Assembly: GCA_002420105.1 (NCBI GenBank)
Contig: DIHJ01000006.1
Location: 1 to 10,429 of the forward strand
Source of the DNA: Nitrospira sp. UBA5699
GTDB lineage: Bacteria > Nitrospirota > Nitrospiria > Nitrospirales > Nitrospiraceae
Length of the DNA: 10,429 bases
Direction: 5' to 3'
Position numbers and translations under genes: made by a program. This document shows positions 1 to 6,336 of the stretch, piece by piece. The notes under the pieces are model-generated. The model was given only the letters and a program-made list of their open reading frames with translations. It was not told the DNA's origin and searched no databases. The number at the start of each line of letters is the position of its first letter. The first letter of the stretch is position 1.

Positions 1-70
1 CCCCCGCCCTTGTCCGTTAGCGCGGCAGTCCGTTGCAGTCCGCGACCGACATCGGGTATGTAATTCCGCC

Positions 71-1342
71 ATGCCCATCGAGAACAATTTCCAGCACGAC
101 GAACTCTCGCGCAAAAGTCCCGGCGAGCGGCTCGCGGTCGCAGAACTGGCGGCGGGCCCGCCGCCTGATTCTCCGGCCTGGCTGGAAGCGATGGCGCCAT
201 ACGGCTCGGCGTTGGCCCGGGCAGGCGTCCGGGCCGTCGTGTTTCTCCACGGAGCGATCCACGGAACCGACGTGTTCGGCATCCGGCGTCTGGACGAGGT
301 CGGCGGGCTCAAACGCGGCTATTCACGAGGCGTTTCCGGACTCGACGCCCTGCTCGCGGCCATGCGCCAGGGAGACAACGGCATCCCGCCGCTTCCCGGC
401 GGGTTGGCCCCTCCGCTCGCAAACGACGACGCGACGAAGAAGCTGCTCGACGAGCAGATCGGCGATGCGGGGAACTTCACCGGCGCCGACGTCGAACTCT
501 TTCGCACAGCCGTCACCCGGGGGGTTTCCCAGCCGATCCTCTGCCTGCGCATGCTCTGGTCCTCCGAACATCACCATCTCGGTCGCGCCATGGCCGCCGT
601 CCGCCTGCTCGATGCCCTCGGGCAGCTCTGCGAACAACAGCACCTGGCGCAGGGCCAGCGAATCCTGGTGCAGGCTCACGGGCAGGCCGGTCTGGTCCTG
701 GCCCTCGCATCGAATCTCCTCTGCCCCAGCCGGATCACCGGCCGGCCCAGGTTGCTCAGCCTCCTGGCTTCCTATGCGAATCAGTCCGGCCAACCGGATC
801 TCGCCGCCGCGATCGCGCGAATCGAGCCGCGGCTCGAAACCGCCTCCCTGCTGCAGGGAGCGGCCCTGGACGTCGTCACCTTCGGCACACCGGTCCGGTA
901 CGGCTGGGACCCTTCGGGTCTCGGGAACCTGCTGCACGTGGTCAACCACCGCAATCTCCGGACCGACGGCAAAACCTGGCTTGCCAAGATGGAACTGCCG
1001 CAGATCACGATGGAAATGCCGATCGCGTGGGGCGGCGACTACGTGCAGGAACTTGCTGTCGCCGCGAGCGATGCGGTGCCCGCGACCGAGCAGGCCAAGG
1101 CCGCGAACAAGGCGGTCTGGGAAATGGTCGAGCCCTACGACGGATTCGAACGGTGGCTGGAGTGCGCGCGGCGGGCGGTGCGGTTCCCGAGCGAAGGGCG
1201 TTGTCTGCTGGTCGATTACAAGGACTCGACCGGGTCCACGAATCCGCGCGACCATTACTACGGCCACGCAGCCTATACCCGCCGCGATGCGATGGCGTTC
1301 AATACCGCGCAGATCGTCGATCGCCTCTATCGCACTGCGTAA
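71..1342 (+). CDS. Alpha/beta-hydrolase-like protein, probably without the catalytic serine
   Basis: A 423-residue protein with an alpha/beta-hydrolase layout. An early strand ends in FLHG (about residues 56-60), as in the oxyanion-hole loop of lipases. A nucleophile-elbow-like segment AHGQAG lies at residues 202-207, then VTFGTP around residue 275, and a late VDYKD...DHYYGHAAY segment could supply the Asp and His. In active family members the elbow reads G-H-S-x-x-G; here the serine position is Gly204 (codon GGG at 680-682), so ordinary esterase chemistry looks lost. No signal peptide or membrane segment is seen. The start at 71 has no convincing Shine-Dalgarno. The frame is open back to the left window edge, but no ATG, GTG or TTG occurs in it there, so 71 is the best visible start. 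A TGTAAT hexamer at 59-64 would place +1 exactly on this ATG. The fold assignment is moderate; substrate and role are unknown. Confidence 0.7.
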   Translation: MPIENNFQHDELSRKSPGERLAVAELAAGPPPDSPAWLEAMAPYGSALARAGVRAVVFLHGAIHGTDVFGIRRLDEVGGLKRGYSRGVSGLDALLAAMRQGDNGIPPLPGGLAPPLANDDATKKLLDEQIGDAGNFTGADVELFRTAVTRGVSQPILCLRMLWSSEHHHLGRAMAAVRLLDALGQLCEQQHLAQGQRILVQAHGQAGLVLALASNLLCPSRITGRPRLLSLLASYANQSGQPDLAAAIARIEPRLETASLLQGAALDVVTFGTPVRYGWDPSGLGNLLHVVNHRNLRTDGKTWLAKMELPQITMEMPIAWGGDYVQELAVAASDAVPATEQAKAANKAVWEMVEPYDGFERWLECARRAVRFPSEGRCLLVDYKDSTGSTNPRDHYYGHAAYTRRDAMAFNTAQIVDRLYRTA

Positions 1343-1409
1343 GCAACCGTCTCACCTCCTCGACCGTCACGATCCTCGCCGGGAACTTGCTCCCTCCGTC
1401 GACGCGGAA

Positions 1410-1426
1410 GTTCCGGGAACATTTTT
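1410..1426 (+). terminator. Possible weak terminator: short palindrome plus T5 tract
   Basis: GTTCC and GGAAC arms (1410-1414 and 1416-1420) around a single base are followed by A and five Ts (1422-1426). They lie 68 bases after the hydrolase-like gene. The loop is too tight for a classical stem, so in RNA only three or four pairs would form. The position and T-tract make it a plausible but weak terminator. Confidence 0.25.
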
Positions 1427-1472
1427 CGTCCTCCGCTGGCGTAATTTGTGACCAACTCGACGGAGTGAAACG

Positions 1473-1499
1473 CGATCCCGACCGCCCCGGACGGGATCG
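1473..1499. repeat. 27-base interrupted palindrome
   Basis: Arms CGATCCCG (1473-1480) and CGGGATCG (1492-1499) are perfect 8-base complements. Inside them, after an A/A mismatch, CCG (1482-1484) and CGG (1488-1490) add three more pairs around a CCC loop. It is symmetric enough to be an operator and stable enough to be a terminator stem, but no T-tract follows. Confidence 0.45.
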
Positions 1500-1514
1500 A
1501 ACCCCTTGAATCTT

Positions 1515-1551
1515 GGCTGCAACGACATCCTCCGTCAGCCGATTACGGCTG
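1515..1551 (+). promoter_or_regulatory. Candidate pair of alternative RNA hairpins
   Basis: CAGCCG (1536-1541) pairs perfectly with CGGCTG (1546-1551) around an ATTA loop. The same CAGCC (1536-1540) can instead pair with an upstream GGCTG at 1515-1519. GGCTGCAA occurs as a direct repeat at 1515-1522 and 1548-1555. One middle strand with two possible partners is the arrangement of an attenuator or riboswitch expression platform. No ligand-binding core is recognisable, so function is speculative. Confidence 0.25.
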
Positions 1552-1602
1552 CAATCTCCGGCCTGAAGATTGCTCATTGCGTCGGCGCAACGTCAAAACC
1601 GG

Positions 1603-1625
1603 AAAGGAGGATGATCGTCGTGTAG
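1603..1625 (+). promoter_or_regulatory. Extended Shine-Dalgarno followed by a four-codon ORF
   Basis: AAAGGAGG at 1603-1610 is followed by ATGATC, giving near-continuous complementarity to the 3' end of bacterial 16S rRNA with one extra A. The only ORF behind it is ATG-ATC-GTC-GTG-TAG (1611-1625), whose ATG directly abuts the GGAGG. The GTG at 1620 sits at a normal 9-base spacing but is immediately followed by the stop. It could be a regulatory minigene, a ribosome-loading site stabilising a leader, or the relic of a lost gene. Confidence 0.4.
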
Positions 1626-1734
1626 GAAAAACTCTCAAGCGAAGGATGAGGCAGAGGGCGCGGGCCGATGGTCCGGACTCCACACTTCATTTCGAATCAA
1701 TCATCATTCATACAGCAACAACGGAGGATATCGA

Positions 1735-2151
1735 ATGAGCCACGTTTCAATGGTGCGTCGGGGATTCGCGAAGACCATGGCGGCGATCAGTCTCGTACTC
1801 CTGTTGGGCCCGACGCTTTCCGAAGGGGCCGCCGCCCGCACGGCCAAAGATGCGAGCGAGCGCGGCAAGGCGGTGGCAGCCGCCGCCCATTATCTCCAGG
1901 GACAGGGCTTCACCGATCCCATGCTCTCCGCGGAGAACGTGGACAACAACGTGTTGGCGGTGGAAGTCGATAACCGGGGCTGGAGCCGGTTGAATAAGAA
2001 TCAGCGGATGGAATTCCTCGACCGCGTGAACGGCGCGGCGCTGAGCGCCAACGGCGGCGTGGCGATCGACATTCTCGTGTCCATGAGCGGCCTCAAGGTG
2101 GCCGTCTCGACGTTTGCATCGGGACAGCAGTTCATCCGGTTGCTCGAGTAA
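1735..2151 (+). CDS. Small exported protein of unknown function
   Basis: A 138-residue protein. The start is well supported: GGAGG at 1723-1727 lies seven bases before the ATG. The N-terminus is a Sec-type signal peptide: basic residues at 8, 9 and 13, a hydrophobic core AAISLVLLL (about 16-24), and an Ala-rich possible cleavage region near residues 32-34. The mature part of about 100 residues is predicted to mix helix and strand, has no cysteine, and ends in a hydrophobic FIRLLE segment. The GWSRLNKNQRMEFLDRVN stretch around residues 80-97 looks like an amphipathic helix. I do not recognise the family. It is a stand-alone gene with a long structured upstream region and a strong terminator 12 bases after the stop. 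A periplasmic location is inferred. Confidence 0.75.
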   Translation: MSHVSMVRRGFAKTMAAISLVLLLGPTLSEGAAARTAKDASERGKAVAAAAHYLQGQGFTDPMLSAENVDNNVLAVEVDNRGWSRLNKNQRMEFLDRVNGAALSANGGVAIDILVSMSGLKVAVSTFASGQQFIRLLE

Positions 2152-2162
2152 GCACCGGCACG

Positions 2163-2193
2163 GCGGCTCCCCTCCGCCTCGGAGGGGGGCCGC
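2163..2193. terminator. Shared bidirectional terminator hairpin
   Basis: A 13-pair stem (2163-2175 with 2181-2193, one G-T wobble) around a five-base loop GCCTC. It lies between two converging genes, 12 bases after the + strand stop and 21 bases from the - strand stop. The + side is followed by a pyrimidine-rich tract rather than a pure T run. Position and stability fit a terminator serving both genes. Confidence 0.75.
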
Positions 2194-2213
2194 GTCCTTC
2201 CCGTTCTCCCCCC

Positions 2214-3080
2214 CTACCCTTCGCGCATCTGGACGGCCAGGGGCTCCCAGGCAAAGACCCCGTCCACGTAGGCATGGCCGTTCGGCGTCATCGCCACGAG
2301 TTCGATCGTTTCATAGATGCTGAGCGTCGTGCCGCTGCCGGCCGACACCGCCACCTGCATCGCCAGCGCGGCGCTCGGCGCCGGAGCTTCGATGTTCTGG
2401 TGAGTCTTCACCTCCCTCGGCGCAGCCAGCAGACTCACGAACTGCGCCGGTGGCGCCTGGCGGAATTCTCCGTCGTAGGTCACCCAGAGCCGCGCCGTTG
2501 CCGCCACATGCGCGTACCATTCATCGCCCACCGCATTCGCTTCCACCCAGTTGAAGAGCGTGTTCAGGCGCGACATGATCGACACGGTCGTCGGTTCCAA
2601 CGAGGCGGGAATCGTCAGCGCCGTCGAATAACCGACGTGCGCGTAGCCGAGGCTGTCCCAGGTCGAAGGGTTCGCCGCGGCGCGCGCGTGGGCGGATTTA
2701 TTGGGCAGCACATGCTCGACGTAATGCGGATTCACGCTCAACCGCAGATAGTTCGTGTCGTCCAGATACCGGATCTGATCGTGCTTGCAGAGCATCTCGT
2801 CACGATCGCCGAAACCGATGGTATTGGGCGAGGCCACGCTGTCGGCCCCCGTGAAGATCAGCTGGCTCCAGCCGATGGGCGCGATGAAGCTCGTGCTCAC
2901 CGAGCCCGTCATCCGCTCCAGGGCTTCGACCCGCTCCCTGATGTCCCGAAAGACCGATTCCAACCCTTCTTTCGTGCCCCGTACCCGCTCGATCAGAAGA
3001 TTTTTTTCGAGCTTGCGCTGCTCCTCAAGCTGCCGCACGAACGACGCCGTCTGATTATCGAGCTCGACCGGATGGATCAT
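2214..3080 (-). CDS. Unrecognised cytoplasmic protein with N-terminal coiled coil
   Basis: A 288-residue protein. Upstream of the ATG, AAGGGG about eight bases away supports the start. Residues 8-60 are rich in charged and Leu residues with heptad-like spacing (VRQLEEQRKLEKNLLIERV, then RDIRERVEALERM), so a coiled coil is likely. The remainder is aromatic- and Ala-rich with alternating hydrophobic residues (for example WYAHVAATARLWVTYDGEF), suggesting a beta-rich domain. No signal peptide, membrane span or catalytic motif is visible, and there is a single cysteine. It is separated from the upstream DUF4177-like gene by about 200 bases, so it may have its own promoter, though I found no clear one. 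I cannot assign a family. The beta-rich C-terminus after a coiled coil is reminiscent of structural or assembly proteins, which is only an impression. Confidence 0.7.
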   Translation of the reverse strand: MIHPVELDNQTASFVRQLEEQRKLEKNLLIERVRGTKEGLESVFRDIRERVEALERMTGSVSTSFIAPIGWSQLIFTGADSVASPNTIGFGDRDEMLCKHDQIRYLDDTNYLRLSVNPHYVEHVLPNKSAHARAAANPSTWDSLGYAHVGYSTALTIPASLEPTTVSIMSRLNTLFNWVEANAVGDEWYAHVAATARLWVTYDGEFRQAPPAQFVSLLAAPREVKTHQNIEAPAPSAALAMQVAVSAGSGTTLSIYETIELVAMTPNGHAYVDGVFAWEPLAVQMREG

Positions 3081-3282
3081 GCCGGCACCCCTTTCTTGTG
3101 GTTCGACCCCGGTTCCAGATATGGAGGAAAACTCAGGGGATCACCGCAAGAGAGATGCCACTCCTAACCCCGCGAAAACCGCCTCCGGCTCTGGGTTGGC
3201 TGAAGGAAAGAAGCAACGGAGGGAACAGGTTTGAACGGGGGATGACCGGGTCGGTGCCATGCCCCGCCCCGAGCTCCTGACC

Positions 3283-3543
3283 TTATTTCTTGAAGATCAG
3301 CCTCGGCTCCGTCATGTTTCCCATCGAGACTGCAACCAGTTCCCACCCGTTCGCCCCGAACTCATTCAGCTTGGTTTGCATGTTCTGCGTGTCCGGGAGC
3401 ACCTCGATGATTCTGTACTCGAAGCGCTTCGCCTCTTGGGCCGTCGCTGTGAACAGCGGCCACTGCGCGACGAGCACCGCGACGGCGAACAGAAGGCTCG
3501 CCCCGGCCGTGACCCAGGCTGCATGACGACCTACGTGCCGCAT
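3283..3543 (-). CDS. DUF4177-like small exported or membrane-anchored protein
   Basis: An 86-residue protein. GAGGTG sits six to seven bases upstream of the ATG. Residues 10-30 form a hydrophobic segment (WVTAGASLLFAVAVLVAQW) after a basic start, followed by TATAQEA, so it is either a cleaved signal peptide or a membrane anchor. Residues 40-86 carry the compact pattern of DUF4177: FEYRIIEV, a linker, then MQTKLNEFGANGWELVAV and a final LIFKK strand. The NGWELV core is the most telling part. The family's biochemical function is not known. The gene begins 23 bases after the polA stop on the same strand and is probably cotranscribed with it, although nothing suggests a functional link. Confidence 0.75.
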   Translation of the reverse strand: MRHVGRHAAWVTAGASLLFAVAVLVAQWPLFTATAQEAKRFEYRIIEVLPDTQNMQTKLNEFGANGWELVAVSMGNMTEPRLIFKK

Positions 3544-3566
3544 GATTCACCTCGTGTCTGTTCGAT

Positions 3567-6203
3567 TTACGGATGAGCAACCCGCCAGTTCCTGCCGACT
3601 CCGAGATCCACCTTCAACGGCACCGACAGGCCCAACTGCTTCCCCACCCCTTCCATTTCGTCCTTCACCAGCCGCTTGGCCTCATCCAATTTCCGCTCCG
3701 GCACCTCGAAGATCAACTCGTCGTGGACTTGCAGGATCATCTTCGTCTGCGGAAGCTCCTCATGGAGTTTTCTGTGAACGTTGATCATCGCGACTTTGAT
3801 CAAATCCGCCGCCGAGCCCTGGATCGGGCTGTTCACCGCCATGCGTTCGCCGAACCCCCGCTGCACGGGATCGCCGCTCTGCAATTCGGGGATCGGCCGG
3901 CGGCGGCCGAGGATGGTCGTCGTATAGCCCTTCTCCTTGCCCTCGGCGATGTTCCGGTCCATGAGCGCGCGCACCGCGGCAAACTTCTCGAAGAAGGTGT
4001 CGATGTATTGCTTCGCCTCGGCCTGCGGCACCCCGATGTTCTGCGAGAGGCCGAAGGGGCTGATGCCGTAGACGATCCCGAACACCACGGTCTTGGCCGC
4101 CCGCCGCATGTCCCTCGTGATCTGACTCGCCGGCAGGCCGAAGATTTCCACGGCCGTCGCCATGTGGATGTCCTCCCCCTTGGCGAATACCGCGATCAGG
4201 CGGGGATCCTGCGACAGGTGCGCGAGGATGCGCGGTTCGATCTGGCTGTAGTCGGCGCAGAGCAATTCATGGCCTCGCGGCGCGACGAAGGCCTCGCGGA
4301 TGCGCAGGCCGTAGTCGCCCTTGACCGGGATGTTCTGCAGGTTGGGCTCCGTGGAGGAAAGCCGGCCGGTCGCGGCGACGGTCTGGTTGAGCGAGGTATG
4401 CAGCCGCCCGGTTTCGGGATTGACCAGTTCGGGCAGGGCGTCCACATAGGTCGACTTCAGTTTGCTGATGCTTCGGTAGTTGAGAATCTGCGCCGGCAGC
4501 TCATGCTGCGTCGACAACTGCGTCAGCGTGTCTTCGTCGGTGGAATAGCCCGTTTTCGTCTTGCGGACCGGCTTGAGCCCGAGCTTCTCGAACAGCACGG
4601 CCGCCAGTTGCTTGGGCGAGTTGATGTTGAACTCACCGCCGGCCAGTCCGGCGATGGTGTCCATCATCCGCTCGAGGTCCCGCTCCAATTCTTTGCTGAG
4701 CGCCCGCAGACTTTCGACGTCCAGCAGGAACCCGTTTCGCTCGAGTTCGGCCAGCACCGGCACCAGCGGCACCTCGACGTCGGTAAAGAGCGTCCAGCTC
4801 CCCTGGGCGGACAGTCGCTCGGTCAGCACCGGCGCCAGCCTGGCCAGGACCGCCGCGGCTTGCGCCGCTTCCTCCCGCGAGCCGGTATCGACGTCAAACA
4901 GGGATTGCGGCGCGCCCTTTTCCCCCGTCCCGGCGCCGGGCCGCTCGCCGAGAACCTCGAACGCAATGGTTTCGAGCCGGTGGTCCCGGCGGTTGGGGTT
5001 GAGGAGATAGTCCGCAATCATGGTATCGAAGCAGGGCGGCGCGAGGGTCGAGCCGAGGCGATGCAGGGCCAGCAGCGCGGCCTTCAGATCATGCACGATC
5101 TTCGTTCTCGCGCTGTCCTGCAACAGCTCGTGGACGGGCCGCATCACGGCGGGGACGTCGAGCGGAACGAATGCGGTCTGCCCGCCCGTCGACAGCGCGA
5201 TCCCGCGGACTTCCGTCCGGACGCCGGGAGGCCCGCTGAACAGGCACTGGATCCCGAGCGGATCGTGCTTCGGCAGCCCCGTCACAAATCGCCGAGCGGA
5301 GGCGTCGTCTCCGATGATCGTCACGTCATCGGCCTTGGCTTCGGCCGGCTTCGACGACGGCTGAAGGGATTTCAGCAACGTGGTGAACTCGAGTTCGCGC
5401 AACAGCTCGGCGAGCTGATCCTCATGCGGAGGCTTGATCCGGTAGATGTCGGGATGAAACTCCACCGGACTCTCCGTCTGGATGGTGGCGAGTTTCCGGC
5501 TGAGCCGCGCGTGGTCCGCCTGCTCGATCAACAGGGCCTTGATCCTGGCGGGCGTCACCTCCTCGACCCGTCGCAGCAGCTCGTCGATGGTGCCGAACTG
5601 GGCGATCAGTTTCATCGCGGTTTTTTCGCCGATGCCCTTCACGCCGGGAATGTTGTCGGTACTGTCGCCCATCAGGCCCATGACTTCCACGACCCGGGCC
5701 GGTTCGACGCCGAACCGTTCGCGGCATTCCGCCTCGCCGAACCATTTGTTCTTCACCGGATCGTAAATCCGGATGGACGGCGTCAGGAGTTGGAACATGT
5801 CCTTGTCGCCGGTCACGATGACGACGTCGTAGCCGGCCCGCTCGGCCTGACGCGCCAGGGTGCCGATCAGATCGTCCGCTTCGTAGCCGGCCTGGCGGAC
5901 GGCGGGAATGGCGAAGGCTTCGACGATCCGGTGGATATAGGGGATCTGCGCCTTCATGCCGTCTGGCATGGGCGGACGCTGGGCCTTGTACTCCTTGAAT
6001 TCTTCATGCCGGAGCGTCGGACCTTTCTCGTCGAATGCCACGGCGAGGCAGTCCGGCCGGTGCTCGCGGATGATCTTCATCAGCGTCGTCGTAAAGCCGT
6101 ACACCGCGTTGGTTTGCAGACCTTTGGAATTGTTCAGCGGGGGCAGGGCGAAGAAGGCCCGGTAGATATAGGCGCTGCCGTCGATGAGATAGAGAGTAGG
6201 CAT
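3567..6203 (-). CDS. polA: DNA polymerase I (5' nuclease and polymerase; proofreading domain degenerate)
   Basis: An 878-residue family A polymerase, used in Okazaki-fragment maturation and repair synthesis. The 5' nuclease domain (about 1-290) keeps its acidic residues: Asp8, Asp58, the YEADD box (Asp110, Asp111), TGDKD (Asp133, Asp135) and the GDSTDN loop (Asp180, Asp183) before the helix-hairpin-helix. The polymerase domain has motif A DYSQIE (Asp651, Glu656), motif B with Lys704, Phe708 and Tyr712, and motif C VHDE (Asp828). Phe708 is the residue that excludes dideoxynucleotides in this family. The middle domain (about 293-465) lacks all recognisable 3'-5' exonuclease carboxylates, as in Taq and Bacillus-type enzymes. 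Motif A reads QIEPR instead of the usual QIELR (Pro657). AAGG about seven bases upstream supports the start. Length is slightly below the 928 of E. coli. Confidence 0.97.
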   Translation of the reverse strand: MPTLYLIDGSAYIYRAFFALPPLNNSKGLQTNAVYGFTTTLMKIIREHRPDCLAVAFDEKGPTLRHEEFKEYKAQRPPMPDGMKAQIPYIHRIVEAFAIPAVRQAGYEADDLIGTLARQAERAGYDVVIVTGDKDMFQLLTPSIRIYDPVKNKWFGEAECRERFGVEPARVVEVMGLMGDSTDNIPGVKGIGEKTAMKLIAQFGTIDELLRRVEEVTPARIKALLIEQADHARLSRKLATIQTESPVEFHPDIYRIKPPHEDQLAELLRELEFTTLLKSLQPSSKPAEAKADDVTIIGDDASARRFVTGLPKHDPLGIQCLFSGPPGVRTEVRGIALSTGGQTAFVPLDVPAVMRPVHELLQDSARTKIVHDLKAALLALHRLGSTLAPPCFDTMIADYLLNPNRRDHRLETIAFEVLGERPGAGTGEKGAPQSLFDVDTGSREEAAQAAAVLARLAPVLTERLSAQGSWTLFTDVEVPLVPVLAELERNGFLLDVESLRALSKELERDLERMMDTIAGLAGGEFNINSPKQLAAVLFEKLGLKPVRKTKTGYSTDEDTLTQLSTQHELPAQILNYRSISKLKSTYVDALPELVNPETGRLHTSLNQTVAATGRLSSTEPNLQNIPVKGDYGLRIREAFVAPRGHELLCADYSQIEPRILAHLSQDPRLIAVFAKGEDIHMATAVEIFGLPASQITRDMRRAAKTVVFGIVYGISPFGLSQNIGVPQAEAKQYIDTFFEKFAAVRALMDRNIAEGKEKGYTTTILGRRRPIPELQSGDPVQRGFGERMAVNSPIQGSAADLIKVAMINVHRKLHEELPQTKMILQVHDELIFEVPERKLDEAKRLVKDEMEGVGKQLGLSVPLKVDLGVGRNWRVAHP

Positions 6204-6215
6204 GGTAGCCTTCTA

Positions 6216-6243
6216 AGGCAAGAGGCAAGGGACTAGAGGCGAG
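6216..6243 (-). repeat. Period-7 degenerate array, copy 1 (polA side)
   Basis: Four consecutive heptamers of the form RGGCNAG or close to it: AGGCAAG twice, then GGACTAG, then AGGCGAG. A fifth degenerate unit may extend it to 6250. It starts only 13 bases upstream of the polA ATG, touching the ribosome-binding region. Its complement has the same NGCCNNN pattern as the array at 6302-6336, so the two are inverted relative to each other. Confidence 0.6.
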
Positions 6244-6301
6244 GGGTTGGTCACAAGACTTCCTGATGACCCGTGCTGTTTCGTGAGTTTCACTTGTTCC
6301 G

Positions 6302-6336
6302 CGCCTATAGCCTCGCGCCCGGTGCCTTGAGCCTCA
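6302..6336 (+). repeat. Period-7 degenerate array, copy 2 (overlaps the PGPGW-like stop codon)
   Basis: Five heptamers with GCC in positions 2-4 of every unit (GCC at 6303, 6310, 6317, 6324 and 6331): CGCCTAT, AGCCTCG, CGCCCGG, TGCCTTG, AGCCTCA. The last unit contains the TGA stop of the membrane-protein gene read on the other strand. Against copy 1, about 17 of 25 positions can pair. Confidence 0.6.

Larger units (their letters stand above)
1343..1734. other. Gene-free, hairpin-rich spacer
   Basis: About 390 bases between two + strand genes with no ORF I can support on either strand. It contains a T-tract palindrome (1410-1426), a 27-base interrupted palindrome (1473-1499), a pair of mutually exclusive hairpins built from GGCTG/CAGCC words (1515-1551), and a 5-bp hairpin TTGCG-TCGG-CGCAA (1577-1590). 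It also holds an extremely strong ribosome-binding sequence (1603-1610) that serves only a four-codon ORF. The last 60 bases before the next gene are AT-richer than the surroundings. The density of short stems suggests a structured 5' leader or a small RNA, but I could not match it to a known riboswitch. Confidence 0.4.

Noticed and set aside
323..1267. Long - strand open frame under the hydrolase-like gene
   Set aside because: Low-complexity Arg/Gly/Asp-rich product, no ribosome-binding site, fully overlapped by the better-supported + strand gene.
1486..1508. tRNA T-arm-like sequence (GGTTCGATCC on the - strand)
   Set aside because: The T-stem does not pair over five bases and no acceptor, anticodon or D arm can be built around it.
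1299..1577. 92-codon - strand frame in the gene-free spacer
   Set aside because: No ribosome-binding site, no family resemblance, overlaps the end of the + strand gene and several hairpins.
1600..1680. Possible c-di-GMP (GEMM) riboswitch suggested by a CCGATGG word near 1663
   Set aside because: The conserved GEMM core (CACGCA...GGCAAACC and GACGCAAAG) is absent.
2274..3167. 297-codon + strand open frame opposite the coiled-coil gene
   Set aside because: Arg/His-rich product with no motif; the - strand gene has a ribosome-binding site, coiled coil and terminator.
3081..3282. Possible promoter or terminator in the 200-base spacer before the coiled-coil gene
   Set aside because: Short AACCC/GGGTT and GC-rich partial inverted repeats are present, but no convincing -35/-10 pair or stem with T-tract; I see nothing firm there.
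3573..6236. 887-codon open frame antisense to polA
   Set aside because: It mirrors polA almost end to end, gives a His/Arg/Gln-rich composition without domains, and is a typical open antisense frame in GC-rich DNA.
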